This document shows positions 9,959-18,677 of a stretch of 64,000 nucleotides of DNA, piece after piece. The notes beneath the pieces were generated by a model. That model saw only the letters and a program-made list of their open reading frames with translations, did no database searches and was not told the DNA's origin. Source of the DNA: Mycobacterium paraffinicum (GTDB lineage: Bacteria > Actinomycetota > Actinomycetes > Mycobacteriales > Mycobacteriaceae); the NCBI RefSeq assembly GCF_001907675.1, contig NZ_MPNT01000024.1:19605-83604 (forward strand), in the 5' to 3' direction. Position 1 is the first letter of the stretch. Each line of letters begins with the position of its first letter. The position numbers and the translations under genes are program-made.

Positions 9959-10646
9959 GCATCCCGACATTCGTCGCGCGGAGTTGCTCGATCGGGCGGT
10001 GGCGCTGTTTCTGCGGGACGGATATGACAACGTCAGTCTCAACGACCTGATAGCCGACGCGGGCGTCTCCAAAGGTGCTTTCTACCATTGGTTTCCATCG
10101 AAGGAGGCGTTGATCGCGGCCTTGGCCGAGCGCAGCGCGCGGGCCGCGTTCGCCGGTGTCGAGGATGCGGTCGCCACGTGTGGTGGTGACGCGCTGGACC
10201 GGCTGAACGCGTTGCTGCGGGCCGGATTCGACGTCAAGATGCAGATGAACGTGCCGGAGCAGCTGGCCGCGATGGCGTCGTTGCTGCGACCGGACAACGC
10301 CCATCTCTACGGGCGGATAACGGCGGTCGACGAAGCGCTGGTACGGCCCCTGCTGACGCGCCTGATCGACGAGGGCGTCGCCGAGCGGGTCTTCGACACC
10401 TTCGATCCCGAGGGCGTCGCCGACATGATCTATGGCCTCGCCGCGCGGACGAACTCGACCATCGTCGCGGTGTTGCAGGCGCCCGACGAGTCCGCCCGGG
10501 AGCGCGCGATCGACAGGATGACAAAACGATTCAGGCTGCACGGCCTCGCCATCGACCGCATCCTCGGGCTACCGGACGGAAGCGTCACGACGCTCACGCG
10601 AGCGGAGGTCGAAACGTTGGTTTCCGCGCTGCCGCGCACCTACTAG
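9942..10646 (+). CDS. TetR-family transcriptional regulator
   Basis: 234 aa with an N-terminal TetR helix-turn-helix (LIADAGVSKGAFYHWFPSKE, about residues 31-50) and a divergent ligand-binding C-terminal domain. The GTG start at 9942 overlaps the membrane-protein gene by 17 bp. It probably represses its own operon through the dyad at 9458-9496. The ligand is unknown. Confidence 0.9.
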   Translation: MPRVVKHPDIRRAELLDRAVALFLRDGYDNVSLNDLIADAGVSKGAFYHWFPSKEALIAALAERSARAAFAGVEDAVATCGGDALDRLNALLRAGFDVKMQMNVPEQLAAMASLLRPDNAHLYGRITAVDEALVRPLLTRLIDEGVAERVFDTFDPEGVADMIYGLAARTNSTIVAVLQAPDESARERAIDRMTKRFRLHGLAIDRILGLPDGSVTTLTRAEVETLVSALPRTY

Positions 10647-10648
10647 CG

Positions 10649-11788
10649 CTATGCCGTGTGTTCGGCGTCGCCCTCGTCCACCGTGGGCGCCGCCAACGAG
10701 GCCAGCATGCCCGTCGCCGCCCGATGCCAGGTGAAGTCCTCGGCGCGGCGTCGCGCGGACACGCGACGGTGATGCTCGGGACGGCTGGTGACGGCGCCGA
10801 CCGCCCGCGCGATGGCGGCCGGGTGGTTGTCCGCCGACGCGCCGCTGTCCGGGGTGATGATCTCGGTGAGCGCCGAGGTGCGCGAGACGACGGCCGGCGT
10901 CCCGCAGGCCAGCGATTCCAGCGCGGCCAGCCCGAACGTCTCGTGCGGCCCGGGAGCCAGCGTCACGTCGGCGGACGCCAGCAGCCCGGCCACCGTGTGC
11001 CGGTCGGAGACGAAACCGGTGAAGTCCACCGGCAGCCGGGCCGCCTGGCGTTCCAGCCTGGCCCGCAACGGACCCTCGCCCACCACGACGAGCCGGGCGT
11101 CGACCCCGGCGTGACACAACTCGCCGACGGCGTCGATGCTGCGGTCGACGCGCTTTTCCACCGACAACCGACCGCAATGGACCAGCAGCAGCTGCGTCGG
11201 GGTGGCCCAGCGGCGCCGCAGCAGGTACGAGTGCCGGCGCGGGTGAAAGGTCTGCAGGTCCACGCCCAACGGGACGGTCACCGTGTTCGTCGCGCCGATG
11301 CGGTCGAATTCCTCACGCGCGAAACCGGTGGTGCACACCACGGTGTCGTAGTCGGCCGCGGTGCGCGCGTTGGCCAAATCGGCGAACTTCACCGCGGCGC
11401 GGTGCGGAAGAACCTGTCCCACAAGGCGATCCAGCCGCTCATGGGAGATCATCACCGTCGTGGCGCCGCGGTCGCGCCCCCATCGGCCCAGTGAACGCAG
11501 CGTGAGCCGGTCGGACACCTCCAGAGCGTCGGGTCGCAGGGCCTCCAGGAGCGCCTTGACCGGTCCGGGCAGCACGGCGCGATAGCCGCCGGTGAGGGGA
11601 ATCAGCCGGGCGGGCAGGGTGATTCGGACCACACCGGTGCGCAGCTGGCTGCGCTCGGCGCGCTGGCCGGGAACGATCAGGAAGACCTCGTGGCCGGCGG
11701 CGCAATATTCGGCGCCCAGCCGATCGACCGCGGTGCGAAGGCCGCCCGAGCGAGGGCCATAGAAGTTGGCGACCTGTACAACACGCAT
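10649..11788 (-). CDS. pimC: GT4 glycosyltransferase, PimC-like
   Basis: GT-B glycosyltransferase of 379 aa from ATG 11788. The start VQVANFYGPRSGGLRTAV, the segment TVVCTTGFAREEFDRIGATN and the GT4 acidic motif PHETFGLAALE match my recollection of mycobacterial PimC, the GDP-mannose-dependent phosphatidylinositol mannosyltransferase first described from the RvD1 region of M. tuberculosis CDC1551. It would add the third mannose to Ac-PIM2 at the cytoplasmic membrane face; other strains lack the gene, so its role is redundant or strain-specific. The in-frame GTG at 11818 is an alternative but adds ten residues absent from the family. Confidence 0.85.
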   Translation of the reverse strand: MRVVQVANFYGPRSGGLRTAVDRLGAEYCAAGHEVFLIVPGQRAERSQLRTGVVRITLPARLIPLTGGYRAVLPGPVKALLEALRPDALEVSDRLTLRSLGRWGRDRGATTVMISHERLDRLVGQVLPHRAAVKFADLANARTAADYDTVVCTTGFAREEFDRIGATNTVTVPLGVDLQTFHPRRHSYLLRRRWATPTQLLLVHCGRLSVEKRVDRSIDAVGELCHAGVDARLVVVGEGPLRARLERQAARLPVDFTGFVSDRHTVAGLLASADVTLAPGPHETFGLAALESLACGTPAVVSRTSALTEIITPDSGASADNHPAAIARAVGAVTSRPEHHRRVSARRRAEDFTWHRAATGMLASLAAPTVDEGDAEHTA

Positions 11789-11873
11789 AACGTGAGGACA
11801 CGCGGCGCGCGTGTGCACTCAACAATGTGGACTTGACGCTGGCCTGAACACTCCATGAATTCCGGCGCAGGGG

Positions 11874-12671
11874 CTACTTTGAGCCGCCTTTCGGGCCTTC
11901 GGCTCTGTTGATCCGCTCGGCGATGTCGGTGCCGGACAGCTGGGCGCCGAGGAAGCCACCGGAGGTGGGCAGGCTCAGATGCAGTTGCGAAGCCCCACTG
12001 ACCGCGACGTCCCCGCGCTTGAGGGTGAAATCGAGGATGTGACCGCCGCCGGTGCGGTCAGCGTTGAGGAAGTGCAGGTGATAACCGGCGACCGAGATGC
12101 CCTGCTCGAAGTCGGGGGTGCGGAACCCGACCACGGTGCCCGCCACGTCGGCGAACACCTTCTCGGCCTGCTCCTCGGTGGCCTGGGTCAGCGGCGGGTA
12201 GGGCGGCTGCTGCGCCATCACGGTGCGGGTGTGCAGCTCGGCGAAGTGCCCGGTGATCCGGATGGCGTAGATCAGGTTGGCGCTGGTGATCTGGCGGTCG
12301 ATCGCCTCGGTCACCTCCGCGCGCCCCGTGCGTGTTTGAATCGCGATCTCGAAGTCGCTGTGGAACCGGGTGACCGCCGCGAAGGGACTGCGATCGGTCG
12401 GCGCGGCCCGGCTGGCGGTTCCGTCGGCGCGCAATCGGTAGCAGATGCCGTCGAGGATGACCATTTCGCCGTCGAGGTGATTGAAGGTGCCCAGCCCGAA
12501 GTCGCCGTGGCGCAGGATTTCGGCGACGGTGACCTCACCGTCGTACACACCCTCCAGGAGAGCGCTGATCGTCGAGAATTGATAGACCTCGGCGTCGTCC
12601 GCGCGTTGGTGGGTGAGAAGCGTTGTCGCCCAATGGCGGAAGCGCTCGTAGGCGCTCGGGTGTGTGTCCAT
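11874..12671 (-). CDS. Alpha-acetolactate decarboxylase
   Basis: 265 aa. Converts alpha-acetolactate to acetoin. The zinc-binding stretch GYHLHFLNADRTGGGH (about residues 199-214) supplies the His-x-His and downstream His ligands of this family, and the N-terminal VYQFSTISALLEGVYDGE is the family signature. It starts only 5 bp after the stop of the acetolactate synthase gene, so the pair forms a two-step pyruvate-to-acetoin operon (budA/aldC type). Confidence 0.93.
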   Translation of the reverse strand: MDTHPSAYERFRHWATTLLTHQRADDAEVYQFSTISALLEGVYDGEVTVAEILRHGDFGLGTFNHLDGEMVILDGICYRLRADGTASRAAPTDRSPFAAVTRFHSDFEIAIQTRTGRAEVTEAIDRQITSANLIYAIRITGHFAELHTRTVMAQQPPYPPLTQATEEQAEKVFADVAGTVVGFRTPDFEQGISVAGYHLHFLNADRTGGGHILDFTLKRGDVAVSGASQLHLSLPTSGGFLGAQLSGTDIAERINRAEGPKGGSK

Positions 12672-12676
12672 GATCC

Positions 12677-14359
12677 TTATTCGAAGGGGTCGTCGTGGAG
12701 CTGGGCGGCGAGATCGGTGTTGTGGCTGTAGTCGACGGGGACGTCGATCAGGGAGGGCCCGTCCTCGGCCAGCGCCTGGCGCAGGATGGCGGTGAATTCG
12801 TCGAGCGTCGTCACCCGGTAGCCGCGGGCGCCGAAGGCCGCCGCATACGAGACAAGGTCGTAATCGCTCAGTTGCACACCGGATCTGCGGTCGTACTTGA
12901 GGACTTCCTGGAAGCCGACCATGTCATAGGTGTTGTCCCGGAACACGATGTGGGTGAACGTGAGCCCGAGATGGACGGCGGTCGCGAGTTCCTGCGCGGA
13001 GAACAGGAATCCGCCGTCGCCGGAGACGGACACGACGGGTGTTCCCGGCCGCACCAGGCAGGCGGCCATGGCCCACGGCAGCGCCACGCCCAGGGTCTGT
13101 TGGCCGTTGGAGAAGAGCAGACGCCGCGGCTCGTACACCCGAAAATGGCGGGCCATGTAGATGTAGACGGAGCCGACATCGCAGGTGACGGTGGCGGTGT
13201 CGTCGACTTCCTCGCGCAACCGCAGCAAGACGGCGACGGGGTTCAGGCCCGGGCCCTCGGGAGTGGTCCTGCCGGCCGTGACGTCGATGTCGCTCAACGC
13301 CTTTCGCTGCACGGCGATCTCGCGTTGATAGCTGTCGGTCAGTGTCAGGCCGGCCAGCTTGTCGGTCAGCGAGGTGAGGGTTGCCGCGATGTTGCCCAGC
13401 AGTTCCACCGTGGGCTGGTAGTGGTTGTCGATGTCCGCGGGAACCGAGTCGATGTGCACTACGGTGCGCGCGGCATCGTCGTTCCACAGCACGGGGTCAT
13501 ATTCGACCGAGTCGTACCCGACGGCGACCAGGACGTCGGCGTGTGTGAGGACGACGTCGCCGGGCTGGTTGCGGAAGAGCCCCACCCGGCCCAGGAAGTT
13601 GTCCTCCAACGCGCGGGAGATCACCCCGGCGGCCTGGAAGGTCTCGACGACGGGCAGCCCCGTCGTGGCGACGAGGGCGCGCAGCGCCAGGCAGCTGTCG
13701 GGGTCGGCGCCGCGCATGCCGACCAACAGGGCGGGTCGCCGGGCGGCGCGGATCAGCTCGCTCGCCTCGGCGATGGACGCGGCGGGGGCGGCGGCCAGCG
13801 GGGGAATCGGCTGCCGGCCCGGGATGCTTGCCGTCGTCGGCGCGGCCAAGACATCGGCCGGGAGGACGACGGCGGCCGCGCCGCGAGGTTCGCTGAGCGC
13901 GGCGCGAAACGCGCCGACGGTGGCCTCGGCGGCGTTGTCGGGGTCGTTGACCTCGCCGGTGAACTTGGTGACCGTCCTGAGCATGGCGGCCGCATCCATG
14001 GACTGATGCGTGCGCTTGAGGCGATCCACTCGCCGCACCGCACCGCACAGCGCCACCACCGGATCCTGTTCGGTGTTGGCGGTCAACAGACCGGTGGCGA
14101 GGTTGGTGGTGCCGGGGCCGGACGTCACCAGCACCACGCCGGGGGTGCCGGTGAGGCGACCGATCGCCGCGGCCATGAAGGCGGCGTTCTGTTCGTGGCG
14201 GCACACCACCAGCTGCGGGCCGGAGTCCAGCAGCGCGTCGTAGACGGCGTCGATCTTCGCGCCCGGGACGCCGAAGACGTACTGCACGCCCTGCGCCGAT
14301 AGGACGTCGACGACTTGCTGCGCGCTGCGCACGGCGTCACCGCGATTCGTGGGGGCCAT
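12677..14359 (-). CDS. alsS: Catabolic acetolactate synthase
   Basis: ThDP-dependent enzyme of 560 aa that condenses two pyruvates to acetolactate. Visible are the catalytic-Glu motif [11 protein letters not shown] near residue 55, SGPGTTN near 80, and the ThDP/Mg motif beginning [14 protein letters not shown] and ending FRDNTYDM near 440-470. Its partner is a decarboxylase gene and no regulatory ilvN-like subunit is nearby, which fits the catabolic AlsS type rather than branched-chain amino-acid synthesis. ATG 14359 is preferred; a TTG at 14371 would add four residues. Confidence 0.92.
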   Translation of the reverse strand: MAPTNRGDAVRSAQQVVDVLSAQGVQYVFGVPGAKIDAVYDALLDSGPQLVVCRHEQNAAFMAAAIGRLTGTPGVVLVTSGPGTTNLATGLLTANTEQDPVVALCGAVRRVDRLKRTHQSMDAAAMLRTVTKFTGEVNDPDNAAEATVGAFRAALSEPRGAAAVVLPADVLAAPTTASIPGRQPIPPLAAAPAASIAEASELIRAARRPALLVGMRGADPDSCLALRALVATTGLPVVETFQAAGVISRALEDNFLGRVGLFRNQPGDVVLTHADVLVAVGYDSVEYDPVLWNDDAARTVVHIDSVPADIDNHYQPTVELLGNIAATLTSLTDKLAGLTLTDSYQREIAVQRKALSDIDVTAGRTTPEGPGLNPVAVLLRLREEVDDTATVTCDVGSVYIYMARHFRVYEPRRLLFSNGQQTLGVALPWAMAACLVRPGTPVVSVSGDGGFLFSAQELATAVHLGLTFTHIVFRDNTYDMVGFQEVLKYDRRSGVQLSDYDLVSYAAAFGARGYRVTTLDEFTAILRQALAEDGPSLIDVPVDYSHNTDLAAQLHDDPFE

Positions 14360-14409
14360 CCATCCAGCCAAGCATGCGTCGCGGTGTGGTGCGACTTCGT
14401 CGCCTCGGG

Positions 14410-14440
14410 TTGACCATCCATGAGTAGCTCGGTGTATGGT
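14410..14440 (+). promoter_or_regulatory. Possible sigma-A promoter, leaderless
   Basis: TTGACC at 14410-14415 and TATGGT at 14435-14440, spaced 19 bp (slightly long). The start codon at 14449 falls where transcription would begin, so a leaderless mRNA is possible. Confidence 0.35.
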
Positions 14441-14448
14441 CTGAAGTT

Positions 14449-15618
14449 GTGACGATCGAGAGCGTGCGGCCGGTTGAGCTCAACGAAGATCTGACGCGGC
14501 GGGCCTTGCGGCTGGTGTTGGACAAGACGACCGACCTGGCGGCCGACGTGCTGCGGGTGCCGTTGCACTATTACCGCGACGCGAAAGTCGCCGAAGTGGA
14601 GGAATCGCAGATCCTGCGGCGGACCCCGCTGGCGATCTTGCCCAGCGTGCAGGTGCCCGGCCCGAACGACTTCGAAGTTCGCTCGGTGCTGGGCAGTTCG
14701 TTGTTGGTGACCCGGGATCGCGCCGGGGTGAGCCACGTGTTGCTGAACTATTGCCGCCACCGCGGCGCGATGCCGGCCTGTGGCGCGGGCAACGCCTCCC
14801 GGTTCACCTGTCCGTATCACGCGTGGACCTACAAGAACACCGGGGAATTGTTCAGCGTCCCAGGCAAATCCGGTTTCACCGGCATGAACACCGACGATTA
14901 TGGGCTGGTGGAGTTGCCCAGTCAGGAGGCCTACGGGTTCATCTGGGCGGTGCTGAGCGCCGACGCATCCATCGACGTCGACGCGCACCTGGGCCCGCTG
15001 TGCTCACAGCTGGCCGAACTCGACTATGGATCCTTCGGGTACCACACGCATCGCGAATTCACCTCCGAGGTCTCGTGGAAGGGCGCGCTAGAGGCGTTCG
15101 CGGAGGGTTACCATTTTCCGTTTGTCCACGGCGAGAGCCTGATTGGCCAGAACGCGTTGCCCAACGTGGCGATCTACGACGAGTACGGCAAGCATCACCG
15201 GCTGGGGTTTCCGTTCAATTGGATCGTCAACCTCGCCGCCGACCCGAGCGGATCGTGGGACGTGCGGGACAACATGGGCTTGATCTATTGGATCTATCCG
15301 AACCTGATCCTGGCCAACAGCAACGTGGGCGTGGAGGTCATCGACATCCTGCCGGCCGGCGCCCCAACGCGGTGCACCGTGCGGCACAGCTGGCTGGCGC
15401 GCGTCCCCGCGACCAGTGACGACCAGCGCGTCGGCTACGACATGATCTATGACGCGGTGCACGCGGCGGTGCGTGACGAGGACTTTGCGATGCTGCCGCA
15501 GTGCGGCGAGGGCGTGCGTCAGGGTCAACACGACCATATGGTCATCGGCCGCAACGAGATCGGCGTGCAACACATGATCAGAGTGTTCGCCGAAGAAATT
15601 GGCGTCGCGGTGGGTTGA
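14449..15618 (+). CDS. Rieske non-haem iron oxygenase, alpha-subunit type
   Basis: 389 aa. The Rieske [2Fe-2S] ligands are in [13 protein letters not shown] (Cys-x-His) and FTCPYHAW (Cys-x2-His), about residues 101-126. The mononuclear iron site is seen in [15 protein letters not shown] (two His) with a later acidic residue near RDEDFAML. It would dihydroxylate or monooxygenate an aromatic or alicyclic compound with electrons from a reductase not encoded nearby. Start is GTG. A TetR gene follows 38 bp downstream. Confidence 0.92.
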   Translation: MTIESVRPVELNEDLTRRALRLVLDKTTDLAADVLRVPLHYYRDAKVAEVEESQILRRTPLAILPSVQVPGPNDFEVRSVLGSSLLVTRDRAGVSHVLLNYCRHRGAMPACGAGNASRFTCPYHAWTYKNTGELFSVPGKSGFTGMNTDDYGLVELPSQEAYGFIWAVLSADASIDVDAHLGPLCSQLAELDYGSFGYHTHREFTSEVSWKGALEAFAEGYHFPFVHGESLIGQNALPNVAIYDEYGKHHRLGFPFNWIVNLAADPSGSWDVRDNMGLIYWIYPNLILANSNVGVEVIDILPAGAPTRCTVRHSWLARVPATSDDQRVGYDMIYDAVHAAVRDEDFAMLPQCGEGVRQGQHDHMVIGRNEIGVQHMIRVFAEEIGVAVG

Positions 15619-15656
15619 GTTCTCGTGCGACCATATTGCCCGTGAGGGCACCGTAG

Positions 15657-16292
15657 ATGCGCAGACACGGTTGGGCCGGCGCGTTGCCGTCGAGCGACGA
15701 GGAAGCCATTGCGCGAATCATCGCCGCGGCGAGCCGCGCGATCGAGCAGTCAGGCGCAGACATCAAGATCAGCGATATCGCGCGCGATCTGGGGGTCACC
15801 CGCCAAACGGTGTACCGCTATTTCCCGAGTACCGATGCCTTGCTGGCGGCGACGGCGTTGTCGGAAGTGGGTCCGTCCCTCGACCGGTTGGCGGCCCACC
15901 TGGAGCCCATTCACGACCCCGCGGAGGCGGTGGTCGAGGGCATTGCGCACACACTCGAATTGCTTCCCCAGGACAAATATCTGGGGCTGCTGTTGACCTC
16001 CGAGAAGGCCGCTGCCTACTCGGCCAGCGTGACCTCCGATATTGCGCTGTCCCTCGGGCGCTCGATCATCGACCGCTTCAACGTGGACTGGGACGGCGCC
16101 GGCCTCACCGATGACAGGCGCGACGGTTTGGTCGAATTCATGCTCCGGGTTCTGCAATCGTTCATCGTCGATCCCGGACGACCGCCGCGGTCGGGGACCA
16201 AACTGCGGGATTACCTGCGCCAGTGGGTCGCTCCCGCGATCACCCATTTCCAGCCCGTCGCAGGCGATTCCAGTGTGCGTCCTGGGCTTTGA
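15657..16292 (+). CDS. TetR-family transcriptional regulator
   Basis: 211 aa with an N-terminal helix-turn-helix (IARDLGVTRQTVYRYFPSTD, about residues 41-60). GAGGG lies 10 bp before the ATG. It is downstream of the Rieske oxygenase and probably controls it; no palindrome that I would call an operator was found in front of the Rieske gene. The last codons form the left arm of a 15-bp inverted repeat that continues past the stop codon. Confidence 0.9.
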   Translation: MRRHGWAGALPSSDEEAIARIIAAASRAIEQSGADIKISDIARDLGVTRQTVYRYFPSTDALLAATALSEVGPSLDRLAAHLEPIHDPAEAVVEGIAHTLELLPQDKYLGLLLTSEKAAAYSASVTSDIALSLGRSIIDRFNVDWDGAGLTDDRRDGLVEFMLRVLQSFIVDPGRPPRSGTKLRDYLRQWVAPAITHFQPVAGDSSVRPGL

Positions 16293-16343
16293 GGGTGCGC
16301 CCATGGAGGCGACACGCCGAGCGGCGCCGCCCAGGACGCACAC
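16273..16343. repeat. Long inverted repeat/possible bidirectional terminator
   Basis: GTGTGCGTCCTGGGC (16273-16287) and its exact complement GCCCAGGACGCACAC (16329-16343), 41 bp apart, between two convergent genes. The loop contains a 25-bp sequence (16308-16332) that recurs exactly at 18610-18634. It may act as a terminator for both convergent genes, but the repeated core marks it as a dispersed intergenic element. Confidence 0.75.
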
Positions 16344-16349
16344 GCGAAC

Positions 16350-17873
16350 CTAACCGATGGACTCGTCTCCAAACCAGCGCCGCAGCGCCGCGTGCAGGGC
16401 CGCTTGGTCGGCCGGCCCGAATTGGTTCGCCGCCCAGGCGACGTATCCGTCGGGTCGGATCAGCAGCGCCGCGGCGGGTGAGTCGTCGACCGTCGCGGTC
16501 ACGACGTCCACCCGGTCGGCCCAGCCCGACGCGGTCGCCCCGACGCCGCCGTCGATGTCGAGCAGCACCGGGCGCGCGGCGTGCAGCAGCTCGGTGACCC
16601 GCCGGCCGTCCGCGAGGATCAGTTCGGGCACGGGCCACCCCGACAAGGGGTGGTCGTCACCGACGTCGTACCGGACGTCGGTGCCGGCCAGCAACGCGGC
16701 CATGTGCCTGGCCACGTCGGGCAGGGTGAAAAGTTCGCCCAACAGCGAGCGGAGCGCGGCGACCTCGGGGCCCGGCGCCATGAGAGCGGTCTGCGACAGT
16801 GAGTGCATCACGACCCGCTCACCCACGGGGTGGCGTTCTGACTCGTAGGTATCGAGCAATCCTGGGGGCGCCCAGCCGTTGAGGTGTGCCGCGAGCTTCC
16901 ACCCCAGGTTCATCGTGTCCTGCAGGCCCAGGTTCAGGCCGGGCCCGCCCATGGCGCTGTGCACGTGGGCGGCGTCGCCGAGCAGCAGGACCCGTCCGTC
17001 GCGGTAGCGCTCGGCGTGGCGGGTGTTCTGTCCGTTAATGCGGCGAAGGGCATGCGGACCCTGGCCTTTCGGTTCTTCGAACGGCAGATCCACGCCGATG
17101 ATGCGACGCGCGCTGTCGCGCAGTTCGACCAGGGTCAACGGCTCGTCCTCGACGGGCGGCGCGAACTCGATGGTGCCGAGCAGCGCGTCGCCGGGTTCGA
17201 ACTGGGCAAAGATAATGCCACCGTTGTCAAACCGATTGTGGCCGAATGCGATCCGCCCGAACCCGGGGACGTCGAGGCCGCCGTCGGCGTGCCGGAGTCC
17301 GTCGGGGATGTGCACGTGGGCGAGCCGGGCCACGGTCTGCGATGTGTAGCCGGGAAAATCGATGCCCACCGTCTTGCGCACCAGGCTGCGTCCGCCGTCG
17401 GCGCCTACCAGGTAGCGAGCGTCCAGCTGGCATTCGCGGTCGCCCGAGGACACCGTGAGCACAACGGATTCGGGCCTCTGCTGCAATCCCGCGAGTTCGT
17501 GTCCCCAGCGCAGGTCCACCCCCAGATCGCGGGCCCGCTTCTCCAGCAGCCGCACCAGTCGGGGTTGCGGCATGACCATCGCATACATCGGATTATCTTG
17601 CAGGCCTGAAAGATCCAGCGTCATGGCGGCGAAGATCCAGCCGTCGGTCGGCCGTGGTGGTTCACTGTCTCCGGTGAAGGACCGATACAGCCCGCGCATG
17701 TCGAGGGTCCGAACCACCTGCCCGACAAGCCCGTTGGCCTTCGGCTCGGAGCTGGGCCCGGGCAGCACATCCAGCACGACGGGTCGGAGCCCGGCCAGCG
17801 CAAGTTCACACGCCAGCATCAGTCCGTTGGGCCCGGCACCGGAGATGACGATGTCGGTTTGTTCGGCGGTCAC
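16350..17873 (-). CDS. FAD-dependent aromatic monooxygenase
   Basis: Group A flavoprotein hydroxylase (PHBH/rifampicin-monooxygenase type), 507 aa. The FAD dinucleotide motif ISGAGPNGLMLACELALAG is at about residues 10-28, a DG-type motif lies in LVGADGGRSLVR near 157-168, and the second FAD motif GDAAHVHSAMGGPGLN is near 298-313. The C-terminal thioredoxin-like extension is common in antibiotic and polyketide hydroxylases. The GTG start overlaps the upstream TetR stop (GTGA), so regulator and enzyme form one operon behind the twin operators at 18533-18564. It probably hydroxylates an aromatic xenobiotic or antibiotic. Confidence 0.9.
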   Translation of the reverse strand: MTAEQTDIVISGAGPNGLMLACELALAGLRPVVLDVLPGPSSEPKANGLVGQVVRTLDMRGLYRSFTGDSEPPRPTDGWIFAAMTLDLSGLQDNPMYAMVMPQPRLVRLLEKRARDLGVDLRWGHELAGLQQRPESVVLTVSSGDRECQLDARYLVGADGGRSLVRKTVGIDFPGYTSQTVARLAHVHIPDGLRHADGGLDVPGFGRIAFGHNRFDNGGIIFAQFEPGDALLGTIEFAPPVEDEPLTLVELRDSARRIIGVDLPFEEPKGQGPHALRRINGQNTRHAERYRDGRVLLLGDAAHVHSAMGGPGLNLGLQDTMNLGWKLAAHLNGWAPPGLLDTYESERHPVGERVVMHSLSQTALMAPGPEVAALRSLLGELFTLPDVARHMAALLAGTDVRYDVGDDHPLSGWPVPELILADGRRVTELLHAARPVLLDIDGGVGATASGWADRVDVVTATVDDSPAAALLIRPDGYVAWAANQFGPADQAALHAALRRWFGDESIG

Positions 17874-18511
17874 GGTTTCTCCTTGCGCTTGACGGGTTCG
17901 GGCAGGCCCGCGCTGACGGCGTCAAAGCCGGAACGAATCAGGTCGGTGATCGGGACCGGCGGGTCGGCCCGCGCATAGGCCTCCGCGGCGGCGTCGCCGA
18001 CGGCGCGCACGACCGCCACGACCAGTCGGGGGTACAAGTCCCGTTCGGGGTCGGTGCCGGTGCGTTCGGCGATCACCGCGAGCCATTCATCGAATAGCTC
18101 CTGCGGCAATGCGTTACGGACCTGAGGGTTCATCAGCATCTTGCGCACCTCGACCAGCTCCTGGCGGCTGGGCGCCTGGTTTTCCTCGCCGTGGACCTCG
18201 CCGAAGTCGGCTTCCAGGGGCTCGAGCACCACGTGCGTGATCGCTGACCACAGCGGCTCGTCGGCGGGGCGTTGTCGCAGCGCGGCAATGCTGCGGCGCA
18301 TCCGCTCGGTCTGTCGGTAGGCGAGCGCCTCGTATTTGCCACCGAAGTAATTGTTGAAGGTGCGCAACGAAACTCCGGCCAGGTTGGCGATTTCCTCGCG
18401 CGTCACGTTGTCGAGTCCGCGTTCGAAGGCGAGGTTGAGCGCGGCATCGCTGAGTGCGCGCCGGGTGTCGGCCTTCTTGCGCTCGCGCAGTCCGCGCGGC
18501 TGTTCGGTCAC
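17870..18511 (-). CDS. TetR-family regulator of the FAD-monooxygenase operon
   Basis: 213 aa from the GTG at 18511. N-terminal TetR HTH: EIANLAGVSLRTFNNYFGGK near residues 36-55. The open frame continues upstream through palindromic non-coding DNA, so the GTG before TEQPRGLRERKK is the correct start. First gene of a two-gene operon; its stop overlaps the start of the monooxygenase. Twin TTGCC-N5-GGCAA palindromes lie 22-53 bp upstream of the start codon. Confidence 0.9.
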   Translation of the reverse strand: MTEQPRGLRERKKADTRRALSDAALNLAFERGLDNVTREEIANLAGVSLRTFNNYFGGKYEALAYRQTERMRRSIAALRQRPADEPLWSAITHVVLEPLEADFGEVHGEENQAPSRQELVEVRKMLMNPQVRNALPQELFDEWLAVIAERTGTDPERDLYPRLVVAVVRAVGDAAAEAYARADPPVPITDLIRSGFDAVSAGLPEPVKRKEKP

Positions 18512-18532
18512 GACGACCAGGATACGAAAAAA

Positions 18533-18564
18533 TTGCCTGGCGGGCAATTTTGCCCATAAGGCAA
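18533..18564. promoter_or_regulatory. Twin TetR operators TTGCC-N5-GGCAA
   Basis: Two 15-bp palindromes of identical form, TTGCCTGGCGGGCAA (18533-18547) and TTGCCCATAAGGCAA (18550-18564), set 17 bp apart. Together they build a 32-bp dyad, and the left one is extended by AAAA/TTTT flanks (18529-18551). Directly upstream of the TetR start at 18511. Confidence 0.75.
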
Positions 18565-18570
18565 GTTGCG

Positions 18571-18649
18571 TCGCGGGTGCGCTCAGGGCTTCGCGGGTGC
18601 GCTCAGGGCGGCGACACGCCGAGCGGCGCCGCCCGGGACGCACGCGCGA
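18571..18649. repeat. Dispersed palindromic repeat, second copy
   Basis: TCGCGGGTGCGCTCAGGGC occurs twice in tandem (18571-18589 and 18591-18609). It is followed by a 25-bp core (18610-18634) identical to 16308-16332, then GGGACGCACGCGCGA. The 19-bp units are imperfect reverse complements of the right flank, so this copy has the same stem-loop design as the one at 16273-16343. No gene is present here. Confidence 0.75.
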
Positions 18650-18677
18650 TGGGGCGAAGGCCCACGCTCGGCCGTCC

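Noticed and set aside
12695..14302. 535-codon open frame opposite acetolactate synthase
   Set aside because: Antisense shadow of a well-supported gene; composition is not protein-like.
16273..16343. Plain intrinsic terminator
   Set aside because: No T-run follows either arm and the loop holds a 25-bp sequence repeated elsewhere, so a dispersed repeat explains it better, although it may still terminate transcription.
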